Shown here piece by piece: positions 1-7,886 of a stretch of 36,181 nucleotides of DNA. The stretch is from assembly GCA_945863425.1 (NCBI GenBank), contig CAMBBW010000006.1, forward strand, positions 1 to 36,181, given 5' to 3'. Below the pieces are notes generated by a model. The model searched no databases. It was not told the origin of the DNA and was given only the letters and a program-made list of their open reading frames with translations. The first letter of the stretch is position 1, and each line of letters starts with the position of its first letter. Both the position numbers and the translations under genes were made by a program. The stretch comes from Lishizhenia tianjinensis. GTDB lineage: Bacteria > Bacteroidota > Bacteroidia > Flavobacteriales_D > Crocinitomicaceae.

Positions 1-549
1 TGGGCAGATGAAGACGGGAATTTAGGCCCCGTTTATGGCTCTCAATGGAGAAGTTGGCCCGCGGCTGATGGAAGGCATATTGACCAAATTACTCAAGTAT
101 TAGATCAACTAAAAAGCAATCCAGATTCACGCCGCATAATCGTTTCAGCATGGAATGTGGGCGAAATTGATAAAATGGCACTACCACCCTGTCATGCATT
201 CTTTCAGTTTTATGTTGCGGACGGAAAATTGAGTTGTCAATTGTATCAACGAAGCGCAGACACTTTCTTGGGTGTGCCGTTTAACATTGCTTCCTATGCC
301 TTATTAACCATGATGATGGCACAAGTTTGTGGTTTGAAACCGGGTGATTTTGTGCATACTTTAGGTGATGCTCATTTGTATTCCAATCATTTAGAACAAG
401 CAAAATTGCAATTAACGAGAGATTTCAGACCCCTTCCTCAACTGAAAATCAACCCTGAAATAAAAGATCTTTTTGATTTCAAATACGAAGATTTTGAATT
501 AGTCAATTACGATCCACACCCACACATCAAAGCGGCAGTAGCCATTTAA
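1..549 (+). CDS. thyA: Thymidylate synthase, 3' part (5' end outside window)
   Basis: Frame 1 is open from base 1 ([20 protein letters not shown]...). Contains [31 protein letters not shown] and [16 protein letters not shown], typical of ThyA. Followed by folA. Confidence 0.97.
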   Translation, partial: WADEDGNLGPVYGSQWRSWPAADGRHIDQITQVLDQLKSNPDSRRIIVSAWNVGEIDKMALPPCHAFFQFYVADGKLSCQLYQRSADTFLGVPFNIASYALLTMMMAQVCGLKPGDFVHTLGDAHLYSNHLEQAKLQLTRDFRPLPQLKINPEIKDLFDFKYEDFELVNYDPHPHIKAAVAI

Positions 550-552
550 CTC

Positions 553-1059
553 ATGAAAACAGCGCTAATCGTAGCTATTGATGCTAATCGTGGAATTGGA
601 AAGGACAATGACCTCATGTGGCATTTGCCTAATGATATGAAGTTTTTCAAAGAAACCACACAAAATCAAATTGTTGTAATGGGTCGAAAAAATTATGACT
701 CCATTCCTGAAAGATTTCGGCCATTGCCTAATAGACTGAATGTTGTTTTAACCAGGAACCCTGATTTTCAGGCTCCCGGATGTAAAGTTTTCACTTCATT
801 GGAAGTTTGTTTTGATTTTTTTAAGGAAGAACAGGAGAAAACGATTTTTATTATTGGCGGAGGGGAAATTTATAAAATGGCACTTGAATCTGAACGCATT
901 GATGAAATGTTCATTACCTACATCGATAAATCATACGGCGCAGACACATTTTTTCCAAGCATCGATAAAACTAAATGGAAAGAAAATAAATTGTTTAATC
1001 AAGAGATAGACGACTTACATGAAGCCTCTTTTCAGGTTATTCACTATGTGCGAAAGTGA
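553..1059 (+). CDS. folA: Dihydrofolate reductase
   Basis: ALIVAIDANRGIGKDNDLMWHLPNDMKFFKETT, VVMGRKNYDSIPERFRPLPNRLNVVLTR and IIGGGEIYKMAL are DHFR motifs. Starts 3 nt after the thyA stop. Confidence 0.97.
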   Translation: MKTALIVAIDANRGIGKDNDLMWHLPNDMKFFKETTQNQIVVMGRKNYDSIPERFRPLPNRLNVVLTRNPDFQAPGCKVFTSLEVCFDFFKEEQEKTIFIIGGGEIYKMALESERIDEMFITYIDKSYGADTFFPSIDKTKWKENKLFNQEIDDLHEASFQVIHYVRK

Positions 1060-1082
1060 TAAAACAAAACCGAATCCTAAGG

Positions 1083-1099
1083 TTAACTTTACGTTAACA
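1083..1099 (+). promoter_or_regulatory. Pho-box-like direct repeat TTAACT-N5-TTAACA (period 11 bp) upstream of the DUF47/pit operon
   Basis: Sequence TTAACTttacgTTAACA read directly, about 60 nt upstream of ATG 1158. Resembles the Bacillus PhoP TTAACA-type 11-bp repeat. The role here is inferred. Confidence 0.35.
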
Positions 1100-1134
1100 A
1101 ATAAAGAAAAGTAGTACAGTTAAAAACTAGGCTA

Positions 1135-1142
1135 TACATTTG
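1135..1142 (+). promoter_or_regulatory. Bacteroidota -7 box TACATTTG (TAnnTTTG)
   Basis: Matches TAnnTTTG, 15 nt upstream of ATG 1158. No clear -33 TTTG at the usual spacing. Confidence 0.45.
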
Positions 1143-1157
1143 CTAAAAATAGAAACT

Positions 1158-1805
1158 ATGGCCGGAGGATTTTTAAAGTATTTTTTACCAAAAGACAAAG
1201 TCTTTTATTCATTGTTCGAGGATGCATCTGTTAATTTAGAAGCAATTGCTCGCAAGCTACTTCAGGTTGTTCAAGAACCAGACTTTAACAAAAGAGCTTC
1301 TATCATTAAAGAAATGGAGGACATTGAACATAAAAATGACGAAGTTACTCATCACATATTTATTGAATTAGGAAGAAATTTTATAACTCCATTTGACCGC
1401 GAAGACATTCATAGTTTAGCATCAGCATTAGACGATATTGCTGATTATATATATTCTGCCGGTAAAAAAATCAATTTTTATCATATTGATCCAATAACAG
1501 ATAACGGAATTCAGAAATCCGCTCAAGCGATACTAGAGGCTGTTTTAGCCGTTAAAAGCGCAGTTACAGAAATTCGCAACTTAAAAAACACCCACAAAAT
1601 TGTTGAGTGTGTAATAAAAATTAACAGCATTGAAAATCAGGCAGATGAAATATTTGATTCTTGTATCGAAAAGTTATTCGATTCTGATGTTGATGCAAAA
1701 GAATTGATTAAACGAAGAGAACTATACCAAATTCTTGAAATAGTTACGGATAAATGCGAAGACGCAGGGAATGTCATCGAATCCATCGTTGTGAAATACG
1801 CTTAG
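1158..1805 (+). CDS. DUF47 family / PhoU-like Pit accessory protein
   Basis: ORF given from TTG 1140, but ATG 1158 (MAGGFLKYFLPKDKVFYSLFEDASVNLEAIARKL...) is preferred because TTG 1140 lies in the -7 box. DIEHKNDEVTHHIFIELGRNFITPFDREDIHSLASALDDIADYI is the DUF47 signature. Directly upstream of pit. Confidence 0.9.
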   Translation: MAGGFLKYFLPKDKVFYSLFEDASVNLEAIARKLLQVVQEPDFNKRASIIKEMEDIEHKNDEVTHHIFIELGRNFITPFDREDIHSLASALDDIADYIYSAGKKINFYHIDPITDNGIQKSAQAILEAVLAVKSAVTEIRNLKNTHKIVECVIKINSIENQADEIFDSCIEKLFDSDVDAKELIKRRELYQILEIVTDKCEDAGNVIESIVVKYA

Positions 1806-1826
1806 TTCAATTTAATTCTTACCATT

Positions 1827-3413
1827 ATGTTTACTCTACTAATTGTAGTTATTGTAATCGCTCTTTTGTTTGATTTAGTAAATGGGTTTCATGATGCAGC
1901 GAATTCCATTGCAACAGTTGTTTCGACAAAAGTACTCACTCCTTTTCAAGCTGTTATATGGGCTGCCACCTTTAATATTATCGCTTTTTGGGTGTTTGAT
2001 ATGAGTGTGGGGAATACGGTTGCAAAAACGGTTGACAACAACGCTATTGATTTATGGGTTATTTTGGCTGGATTACTAGCTGCTACATTTTGGAACCTTT
2101 TAACATGGTGGCTTGGAATCCCTTCATCATCTTCACACACACTAATTGGTGGTTTTGCTGGGGCCGCTGTTGCCCATGCCGGATTTGACGTAATTGCCGG
2201 TGCAGAAATCTTAAAAGTGGCATTATTCATCTTCTTAGCTCCTTTTATTGGTGGTTTTATTGCGCTTGTAATTGCACTGGTTACCATCAGTCGTTCGTTT
2301 TGGAAAAAAATGCTTGCCATTGGCGTGCTCACCGCAATCACCATAAAAGGAATGATTTATATGGTTGATTATCTTGATGTTAAGCCAATTATGATGTATA
2401 TTGTTATTGGTATGATCGGTATTTTCATCTTAGTTTATATTTGGTTCGAAATCGCTCACGGAAAAAGACCTTCTTCTGTCAAGGAAGCGGGAATGCATAA
2501 AAAATTACAATTACTTTCATCCGCAGCCTTTTCGCTTGGACATGGTGGGGCCGACTCACAAAAGGTAATGGGGATTATATGTGCGGCATTATTGGTATAT
2601 GGAAACCTGGGTCGCGAGGGAAAATTAGAAAATACTGTTCCCAAAGAATTCCAAATTACCGAGTTAGTGCATATCGAATTCGAAAATAAAGCAGGAAAGA
2701 AAGAAAAATTCAAGCCTGAAGTAGCCGAATTGAATGGTAAAGTTTTTTATAAATTAGGCAAAGATATAGTTGATGCAACGAACCAAGAAGTTGTATATGC
2801 AGATAACAAAATTAATAAAAAATATATAGATATCGCTCACTCTCCAGATTTGAAATCAATTGAAAATAAAATGCATAAAATTGAAGTTTATGCCAAAGGA
2901 GATACGTTGTTTGATGCTAAGTTAGACAAGGCGATATTCATTGATAAAACATTGAATACATCGTACAAATACGCTGCTATCTTCCATTCTCAAATTGACT
3001 CCAAAAAAGGAATGCTGCTTTCCGGCCACAAAATTAAAACCAAAGTTCAATCCGAAACCATGCCCTATTGGATAGCCTTTGGATGTTACCTCATGATTGG
3101 ATTGGGTACTTTAATGGGCGGCTGGAAAATCGTAAAAACAATGGGGACAAAAATCACAAAAGTAACACCGCTAGAGGGTGTTTGTGCCGAAACCGCTGGG
3201 GCATTAACCTTGTTTACCGTTAGTAATTTAGGGATTCCTGTATCCACGACACACACCATCACAGGTTCAATTATTGGAGTTGGAGCAACCAAACGCTTAA
3301 GTGCTGTTCGATGGGGAGTAACCATTAATTTATTATGGGCTTGGATTTTAACTATTCCTGTAAGTGGTATTTTAGCGGCACTCATTTATTACTTTATTTC
3401 ATTTTTGAAATAA
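1827..3413 (+). CDS. Inorganic phosphate transporter, PiT family
   Basis: Two PiT repeats: NGFHDAANSIATVVSTKVLTPFQA...GIPSSSSHTLIGGFAGAAVAH and GVCAETAGALTLFTVSNLGIPVSTTHTITGSIIGVGA. Confidence 0.95.
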   Translation: MFTLLIVVIVIALLFDLVNGFHDAANSIATVVSTKVLTPFQAVIWAATFNIIAFWVFDMSVGNTVAKTVDNNAIDLWVILAGLLAATFWNLLTWWLGIPSSSSHTLIGGFAGAAVAHAGFDVIAGAEILKVALFIFLAPFIGGFIALVIALVTISRSFWKKMLAIGVLTAITIKGMIYMVDYLDVKPIMMYIVIGMIGIFILVYIWFEIAHGKRPSSVKEAGMHKKLQLLSSAAFSLGHGGADSQKVMGIICAALLVYGNLGREGKLENTVPKEFQITELVHIEFENKAGKKEKFKPEVAELNGKVFYKLGKDIVDATNQEVVYADNKINKKYIDIAHSPDLKSIENKMHKIEVYAKGDTLFDAKLDKAIFIDKTLNTSYKYAAIFHSQIDSKKGMLLSGHKIKTKVQSETMPYWIAFGCYLMIGLGTLMGGWKIVKTMGTKITKVTPLEGVCAETAGALTLFTVSNLGIPVSTTHTITGSIIGVGATKRLSAVRWGVTINLLWAWILTIPVSGILAALIYYFISFLK

Positions 3414-3476
3414 CACAGCCCCTTGTCATCCTGCTTAATGTTTGACATAAATCAGAATCATAATAAATAAAATTGT

Positions 3477-3484
3477 TATTTTTG
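3477..3484 (+). promoter_or_regulatory. Putative -7 box TATTTTTG for the three-gene PLP unit
   Basis: TAnnTTTG match 7 nt upstream of ATG 3492, with no correctly spaced -33 element. Confidence 0.35.
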
Positions 3485-3491
3485 GTCACTT

Positions 3492-4589
3492 ATGAGGGCC
3501 GAAAAACAATTCATTCATCTAATAAACGAGACTATCGAAGTTACTTTAGATAAACTTTCGGGGAATAAAAATTCGGCAGTGATACCATTGGCATGGCCAG
3601 AATTAACAGCTCGGGGTCCTGAAAAAATTTGGGGTATTTTACGAAAAGCCAGGATTGTTAAGAATGTAAATTTTAAGGTCGGACATGCGGCAATGGTTGT
3701 TGCTTTAGATGATGAATTTCATTATTTCGACTTTGGTAGATACATAACGCCGATCGGATTTGGTCGTGCTCGGTCTGCAGAAACAGATCCTAAACTTGTA
3801 TTAAACCTAATTCCGGAATGGTCTAACGATAGAAAATTACTGAATTTCGAGGCGCTTTGTCAAGAATTAGAGAATATAAAAATTGCTACACACGGCGATG
3901 GACCAATGTTCGCATCAATTCATTATCATGCAGACATAATCAAGGTTTTAACGTATGCAAAATCAGTTATTGATTTGGGATATACTCGGTACAATGCATT
4001 TAAAACAAAAGATTCCAATTGTGCTCGATTCGTTTCCAAATCTTTGATGGCTGGATGGAACGCAAATTCGCAATACAGAAGTCGATTCAAAACCCCAATA
4101 ACAATAGCACCTACCCCTTATTTTAATGTCGTTGCAGCAGCTTCAGATGAGCGTTTTCTGATTTGGGAAAACGGAAAGGGTGAATATCATAAGAGACCAC
4201 GACATCATGCGTTAAAAGATCTATTTATTAAACTCTTAGAATCATTTTTATCCAGTAAAGCTCAAAATCTTCCTGCCGACAGTAAAATCGGATTAATAGA
4301 TATTCCAACGGAAAAGCCCATTGATTTGCCCGATGAAAGTGTTTATTTAGGAGGGGTTGGTGAGGCCGCTTGGCATAATTTAGAAATTACAACTGAATTA
4401 AAACTCTTTTTAACTCGTTACGATTATGCAGGAGAAATGGAGTTTTCTGCAGAGTACCTTGTTTCAACAGATTGGATTTCAAAACTTCAACGCTTAGAAT
4501 GTAAATTAGTACACGATACTCATTATTGTTGGCTAACTTTGTGTTGTCTAAAAACGAATGAAAAAAAACGTTTTTATCGAAAGTTATAA
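3492..4589 (+). CDS. DUF6695-like protein; N-terminal half possibly a permuted papain/NlpC-like (Lnb/DUF4105-like) domain
   Basis: 365-aa ORF. VGHAAMVVALDDEFHYFDFGRY precedes KDSNCARFVSKSLMAGW, giving the H-before-C order of permuted papain-like folds. Separate C-terminal domain with GVGEAAWHNLE...VHDTHYCWLTL. Family name is from memory. Confidence 0.55.
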   Translation: MRAEKQFIHLINETIEVTLDKLSGNKNSAVIPLAWPELTARGPEKIWGILRKARIVKNVNFKVGHAAMVVALDDEFHYFDFGRYITPIGFGRARSAETDPKLVLNLIPEWSNDRKLLNFEALCQELENIKIATHGDGPMFASIHYHADIIKVLTYAKSVIDLGYTRYNAFKTKDSNCARFVSKSLMAGWNANSQYRSRFKTPITIAPTPYFNVVAAASDERFLIWENGKGEYHKRPRHHALKDLFIKLLESFLSSKAQNLPADSKIGLIDIPTEKPIDLPDESVYLGGVGEAAWHNLEITTELKLFLTRYDYAGEMEFSAEYLVSTDWISKLQRLECKLVHDTHYCWLTLCCLKTNEKKRFYRKL

Positions 4590-4598
4590 AACCAAAAC

Positions 4599-5993
4599 AT
4601 GGAGGTAAACTCAACCAATTTGCTTAACATCATCACTTCAGGGTGTGATGAACGCATTTTTCTGAAGCCAGAAACAAACGCAAATAAATACAACTTACAT
4701 CCATTACATTTTGAAGGATTATTTACTCGTGGTTCTTGCACGTGCGGGACACTCACTCCTTTTGGATTTGAGGTTGCTACAGAATTTGTTCAAAATTATG
4801 AGGATACTAAATTTGAATTTATAGTAAAAGATCAAACCGAACGGCTTCAAGAATTATTAAAAAACACGGATATTCAATTCGATGTTTACTATGGGCCAAG
4901 TGGAAGCGACATGATGTATCTACCCTTGCTATTTCAAGCAATGTTAAAACCAAATAAACCAATCATAAACATTGTTTCTTGTCCGGAAGAATTGGGTTCT
5001 GGTTCCAAATTAGCCGCTGAGTTTTGTTACTATTCCGATTGGAATCAATTTAGCGAACGAATTCCTTTTGGTGAAAAAATTTCAGAAGAAATTGATTCCA
5101 AAGTTTTTTATCTTGCCGCCAGAGAAGACAGTGGACATATTGCAGATAGAAATAAAGCAATTCGTTCCATTATTGAACAAAATCCAGGAGAACCAATTAT
5201 TGGAAACTTAGTTTTTGGTAGTAAATCTGGAATCAAAGATGATTTACAAATCATTGATGATTTTCCAGAGATCATGTGGGTTGTTGATATGTGTCAATTT
5301 CGCACAGACCGCAAACTGATTCACGACTTAATCAATAAAGGAGTAATGATAATGGTAACGGGGTCAAAATTTTACCAAGCACCTCCATTTTGTGGAGCAC
5401 TTTTAGTACCTCATCATTGGACAAAAGAATTAACTCTTGCCTCAGGGGAACCAGCAAAACAATTTTCCAAACTATTTTCAGCATATGATTTTCCAAACTC
5501 GCTGAAAAATATTCAACAGCATTTAACTCTTTATAAAAACGAAGGATTACGCCTTAGATGGGAAGTTGCTTTGAGGGAAATGGAAGCTTATATGTCCTTT
5601 CCTCAAAACGAATCAAACGCACTCATAAGAAGATGGAATCAAGTGGTTACAGGTCGCTTGGCACAAAGTGACACTTTTCAACTTATGCCCAATATGGAAT
5701 TGACAAATGATAGTATTGTTTCTTTTATGGTGCTGGCTAATGGTATTGCGTTGAATCATTCAGAATTAAAAACCTTGTTTGATGAATTAGTATTATCAGA
5801 ACACACGGGCTTAGATGGTTTTAATAGGGTGTTTTTAGGTCAGCCCGTACAATATGGCGATCGTTCTTTTATTCGCTTAGCAATCGGTTCATATTCTGTT
5901 AGAAGGCAATTATTGAATCGACGATTTGAGCCGAAAAATGACTTACGGATGATTGAAATTATTGAAGAAACGGTAACTAAATTATTTGCATGA
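4599..5993 (+). CDS. Uncharacterised fold-type-I PLP-dependent (aminotransferase/desulfurase-like) enzyme
   Basis: 464 aa. YYGPSGSDMMYLPLLFQAML looks like the PLP-phosphate loop. WVVDMCQFR has the Asp for the pyridine N. MVTGSKFYQAPPFCGALLVP has the Schiff-base Lys, as in SxHKF motifs. Confidence 0.7.
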   Translation: MEVNSTNLLNIITSGCDERIFLKPETNANKYNLHPLHFEGLFTRGSCTCGTLTPFGFEVATEFVQNYEDTKFEFIVKDQTERLQELLKNTDIQFDVYYGPSGSDMMYLPLLFQAMLKPNKPIINIVSCPEELGSGSKLAAEFCYYSDWNQFSERIPFGEKISEEIDSKVFYLAAREDSGHIADRNKAIRSIIEQNPGEPIIGNLVFGSKSGIKDDLQIIDDFPEIMWVVDMCQFRTDRKLIHDLINKGVMIMVTGSKFYQAPPFCGALLVPHHWTKELTLASGEPAKQFSKLFSAYDFPNSLKNIQQHLTLYKNEGLRLRWEVALREMEAYMSFPQNESNALIRRWNQVVTGRLAQSDTFQLMPNMELTNDSIVSFMVLANGIALNHSELKTLFDELVLSEHTGLDGFNRVFLGQPVQYGDRSFIRLAIGSYSVRRQLLNRRFEPKNDLRMIEIIEETVTKLFA

Positions 5994-7228
5994 AACCCCT
6001 TGAGAAAGAAGCCAATTGGGCATTACAAAAAGCATTGCAAGATAACCTAATCACCGAAGAAGACACCGCCGTAATTTTTCAATCGTGGAATCAATTGGAA
6101 GTATATTTAACCCATTTAAAGAATTCTTTTCCAGGGGACACTCTACATGCCATCGCTATTAAAACAAATCCACAACCCAAAGTCCTTAAAAAAATCATTG
6201 ATTTAGGGTTTGGCTTAGAAGCTGCATCCATTGAAGAAGTGCAATTAGCGATTGATGCAGGTGCTGAATTTTCTAAAATCATTTTTGATTCACCTGTAAA
6301 AACCAAACGAGAAATTGATTTTTGCAATCAACATTTACCCGGTATTCGATTGAACGTAAATAGTTTGGAGGAATTAAAACGGATTCCAAAAAATCCATCC
6401 TTCACTGTTGGAATTCGAATAAATCCGATGATAGAAACCGGGGCTCCTGATATCTATCATGTAAGTAGTGACGAATCAAAGTTTGGTGTGCCTATAATAG
6501 AAAAAAAGCAAATTATTGATGCAATAATCCGTTTCCCAGTGACCCAATTACATATACATGCTGGTAGTCACATGTCAGACTTGGGGGGTGCAATTGAAGC
6601 GGTAAAGTCCTTGATGGAACTAGCAATTGAAGCAAATAACACTCTTGAATTAAACGGGATTGAACGGAAAATAACAGCCTTGGATATTGGCGGTGGGTTG
6701 TCTCCCGAAATATTGGGAGAAAATCAAGAGTCGAACATGCAAAGTTATGCAAGAGCCATTATTGAAAATTGTCCGGAAATTGTTAATTTCAAATTATTAA
6801 CAGAGTTTGGACAATGGTGTTATTTTTATACGGGATACGCTTATTCTCGGGTAGAATACTCATTAACAAGGGGTGATAAAAAAATAATTTTTATACATTT
6901 AGGCGCAGATTTTTTAATGCGTGACGCCTATTCAAAACCACGGGGACTTTGTTTCTTAACCTTTGATATAAAAGGAGAACTTAAAACAACTACATCATCT
7001 CTCTTTGATATTGCAGGCCCTTTATGTTTTGCTGGTGATTATGTAACTAAAAATCAATTGTTACAAGATCCCGAAGAGGGAGATTGGCTTGGCTTAGTAA
7101 ATACTGGATCTAACTCAATCGGTTTGTGGTCCAGGCACTGTTCGAGAATGGTTCCTAAGGTACTTGGAAGTAATATGAATGCTAATGCCTTAGAAGTTCT
7201 ATCAGAACGATTTAATCCGTTCGCTTAG
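5990..7228 (+). CDS. Fold-type-III PLP-dependent decarboxylase (DAP/ornithine/arginine decarboxylase superfamily), substrate unknown
   Basis: AIAIKTNPQPKVLKK (PLP Lys), GFGLEAASIEEVQLAI, LHIHAGSHMSD, LDIGGGLSP, PLCFAGDYV (catalytic Cys). Starts at an ATGA overlap with the preceding stop. Confidence 0.82.
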   Translation: MKPLEKEANWALQKALQDNLITEEDTAVIFQSWNQLEVYLTHLKNSFPGDTLHAIAIKTNPQPKVLKKIIDLGFGLEAASIEEVQLAIDAGAEFSKIIFDSPVKTKREIDFCNQHLPGIRLNVNSLEELKRIPKNPSFTVGIRINPMIETGAPDIYHVSSDESKFGVPIIEKKQIIDAIIRFPVTQLHIHAGSHMSDLGGAIEAVKSLMELAIEANNTLELNGIERKITALDIGGGLSPEILGENQESNMQSYARAIIENCPEIVNFKLLTEFGQWCYFYTGYAYSRVEYSLTRGDKKIIFIHLGADFLMRDAYSKPRGLCFLTFDIKGELKTTTSSLFDIAGPLCFAGDYVTKNQLLQDPEEGDWLGLVNTGSNSIGLWSRHCSRMVPKVLGSNMNANALEVLSERFNPFA

Positions 7229-7231
7229 CAT

Positions 7232-7264
7232 AAAAAAAGTCGCCCGAAAGCGACTTAATTTTTA
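7232..7264. terminator. Bidirectional intrinsic terminator between convergent genes
   Basis: A7 then AAGTCGC-ccgaaa-GCGACTT (7237-7256) then aattttta. Lies between the decarboxylase (+) and rplY (-). Confidence 0.85.
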
Positions 7265-7281
7265 TACACTAAAAAGAAATC

Positions 7282-7875
7282 TTATGCTTCCTCTTCTTCC
7301 TCATCATCATCTGCATCAGCTCCTTTAACCGCTCCACGAGCCATTTTAACGGAAACAACCACTGCATTTGCTGGATCTAAGAAAGTTATTCCTGGAATAT
7401 CAATTGCTTTTACACGAATTGATTGACCAATTCGTAATTTAGAAATGTCTAACGTAATTGCATCTGGTAAATCTTGGACAAGACCAGTGCTACGAAGGAT
7501 TCTAAACACTTGCATCAAACGTCCACCTGCCAATACACCACGGGAAGCACCGGTTAATCTTACTGGCAATCCAACTGTTACTGGTTTAGTATCCGTTATT
7601 TCAAGGAAATCAACGTGTCTGATTCGATCAGTAACTGGATGCTGTTGTAATTCACGGATAATTCCACGTGCTTTTTTACCTTCAACATCAAGATGAACTT
7701 GATAAACTTCTGGAGATAAAACGATTTTTTCAATGTCGTTTAACTTTACGTGGAAATGGGTTTGTTCACCCGTTCCGTAAAGCACACAAGGAACTCTTCC
7801 TGCATTTCTTAGCGCAGTAGCATCCTTTTTCCCTACGTTCACTCGGAGTGAACCGCTCAATTGTGCTGTTTTCAT
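7282..7875 (-). CDS. rplY: 50S ribosomal protein L25/general stress protein Ctc
   Basis: LSGSLRVNVGKKDATALRNAGRVPCVLYGTGEQTHFHV, HPVTDRIRHVDFLEI, IGQSIRVKAIDIPGITFLDPANAVVVSV; acidic tail ADADDDEEEEEA. Confidence 0.95.
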   Translation of the reverse strand: MKTAQLSGSLRVNVGKKDATALRNAGRVPCVLYGTGEQTHFHVKLNDIEKIVLSPEVYQVHLDVEGKKARGIIRELQQHPVTDRIRHVDFLEITDTKPVTVGLPVRLTGASRGVLAGGRLMQVFRILRSTGLVQDLPDAITLDISKLRIGQSIRVKAIDIPGITFLDPANAVVVSVKMARGAVKGADADDDEEEEEA

Positions 7876-7886
7876 TATTTATTTAT

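Noticed and set aside
812-1009. Alternate-frame ORF inside folA
   Set aside because: Fully nested in folA; no supporting evidence.
1946-3385. Antisense ORFs within pit (1946..2344, 2456..2713, 3086..3385, minus)
   Set aside because: Shadow ORFs inside a well-supported transporter; composition mirrors the sense codons and no family is recognisable.
7739-7750. TTAACTTTACGT match inside rplY to the pit upstream motif
   Set aside because: Lies in coding sequence and is only a half-match; probably chance, and noted as a caution for the motif finding.
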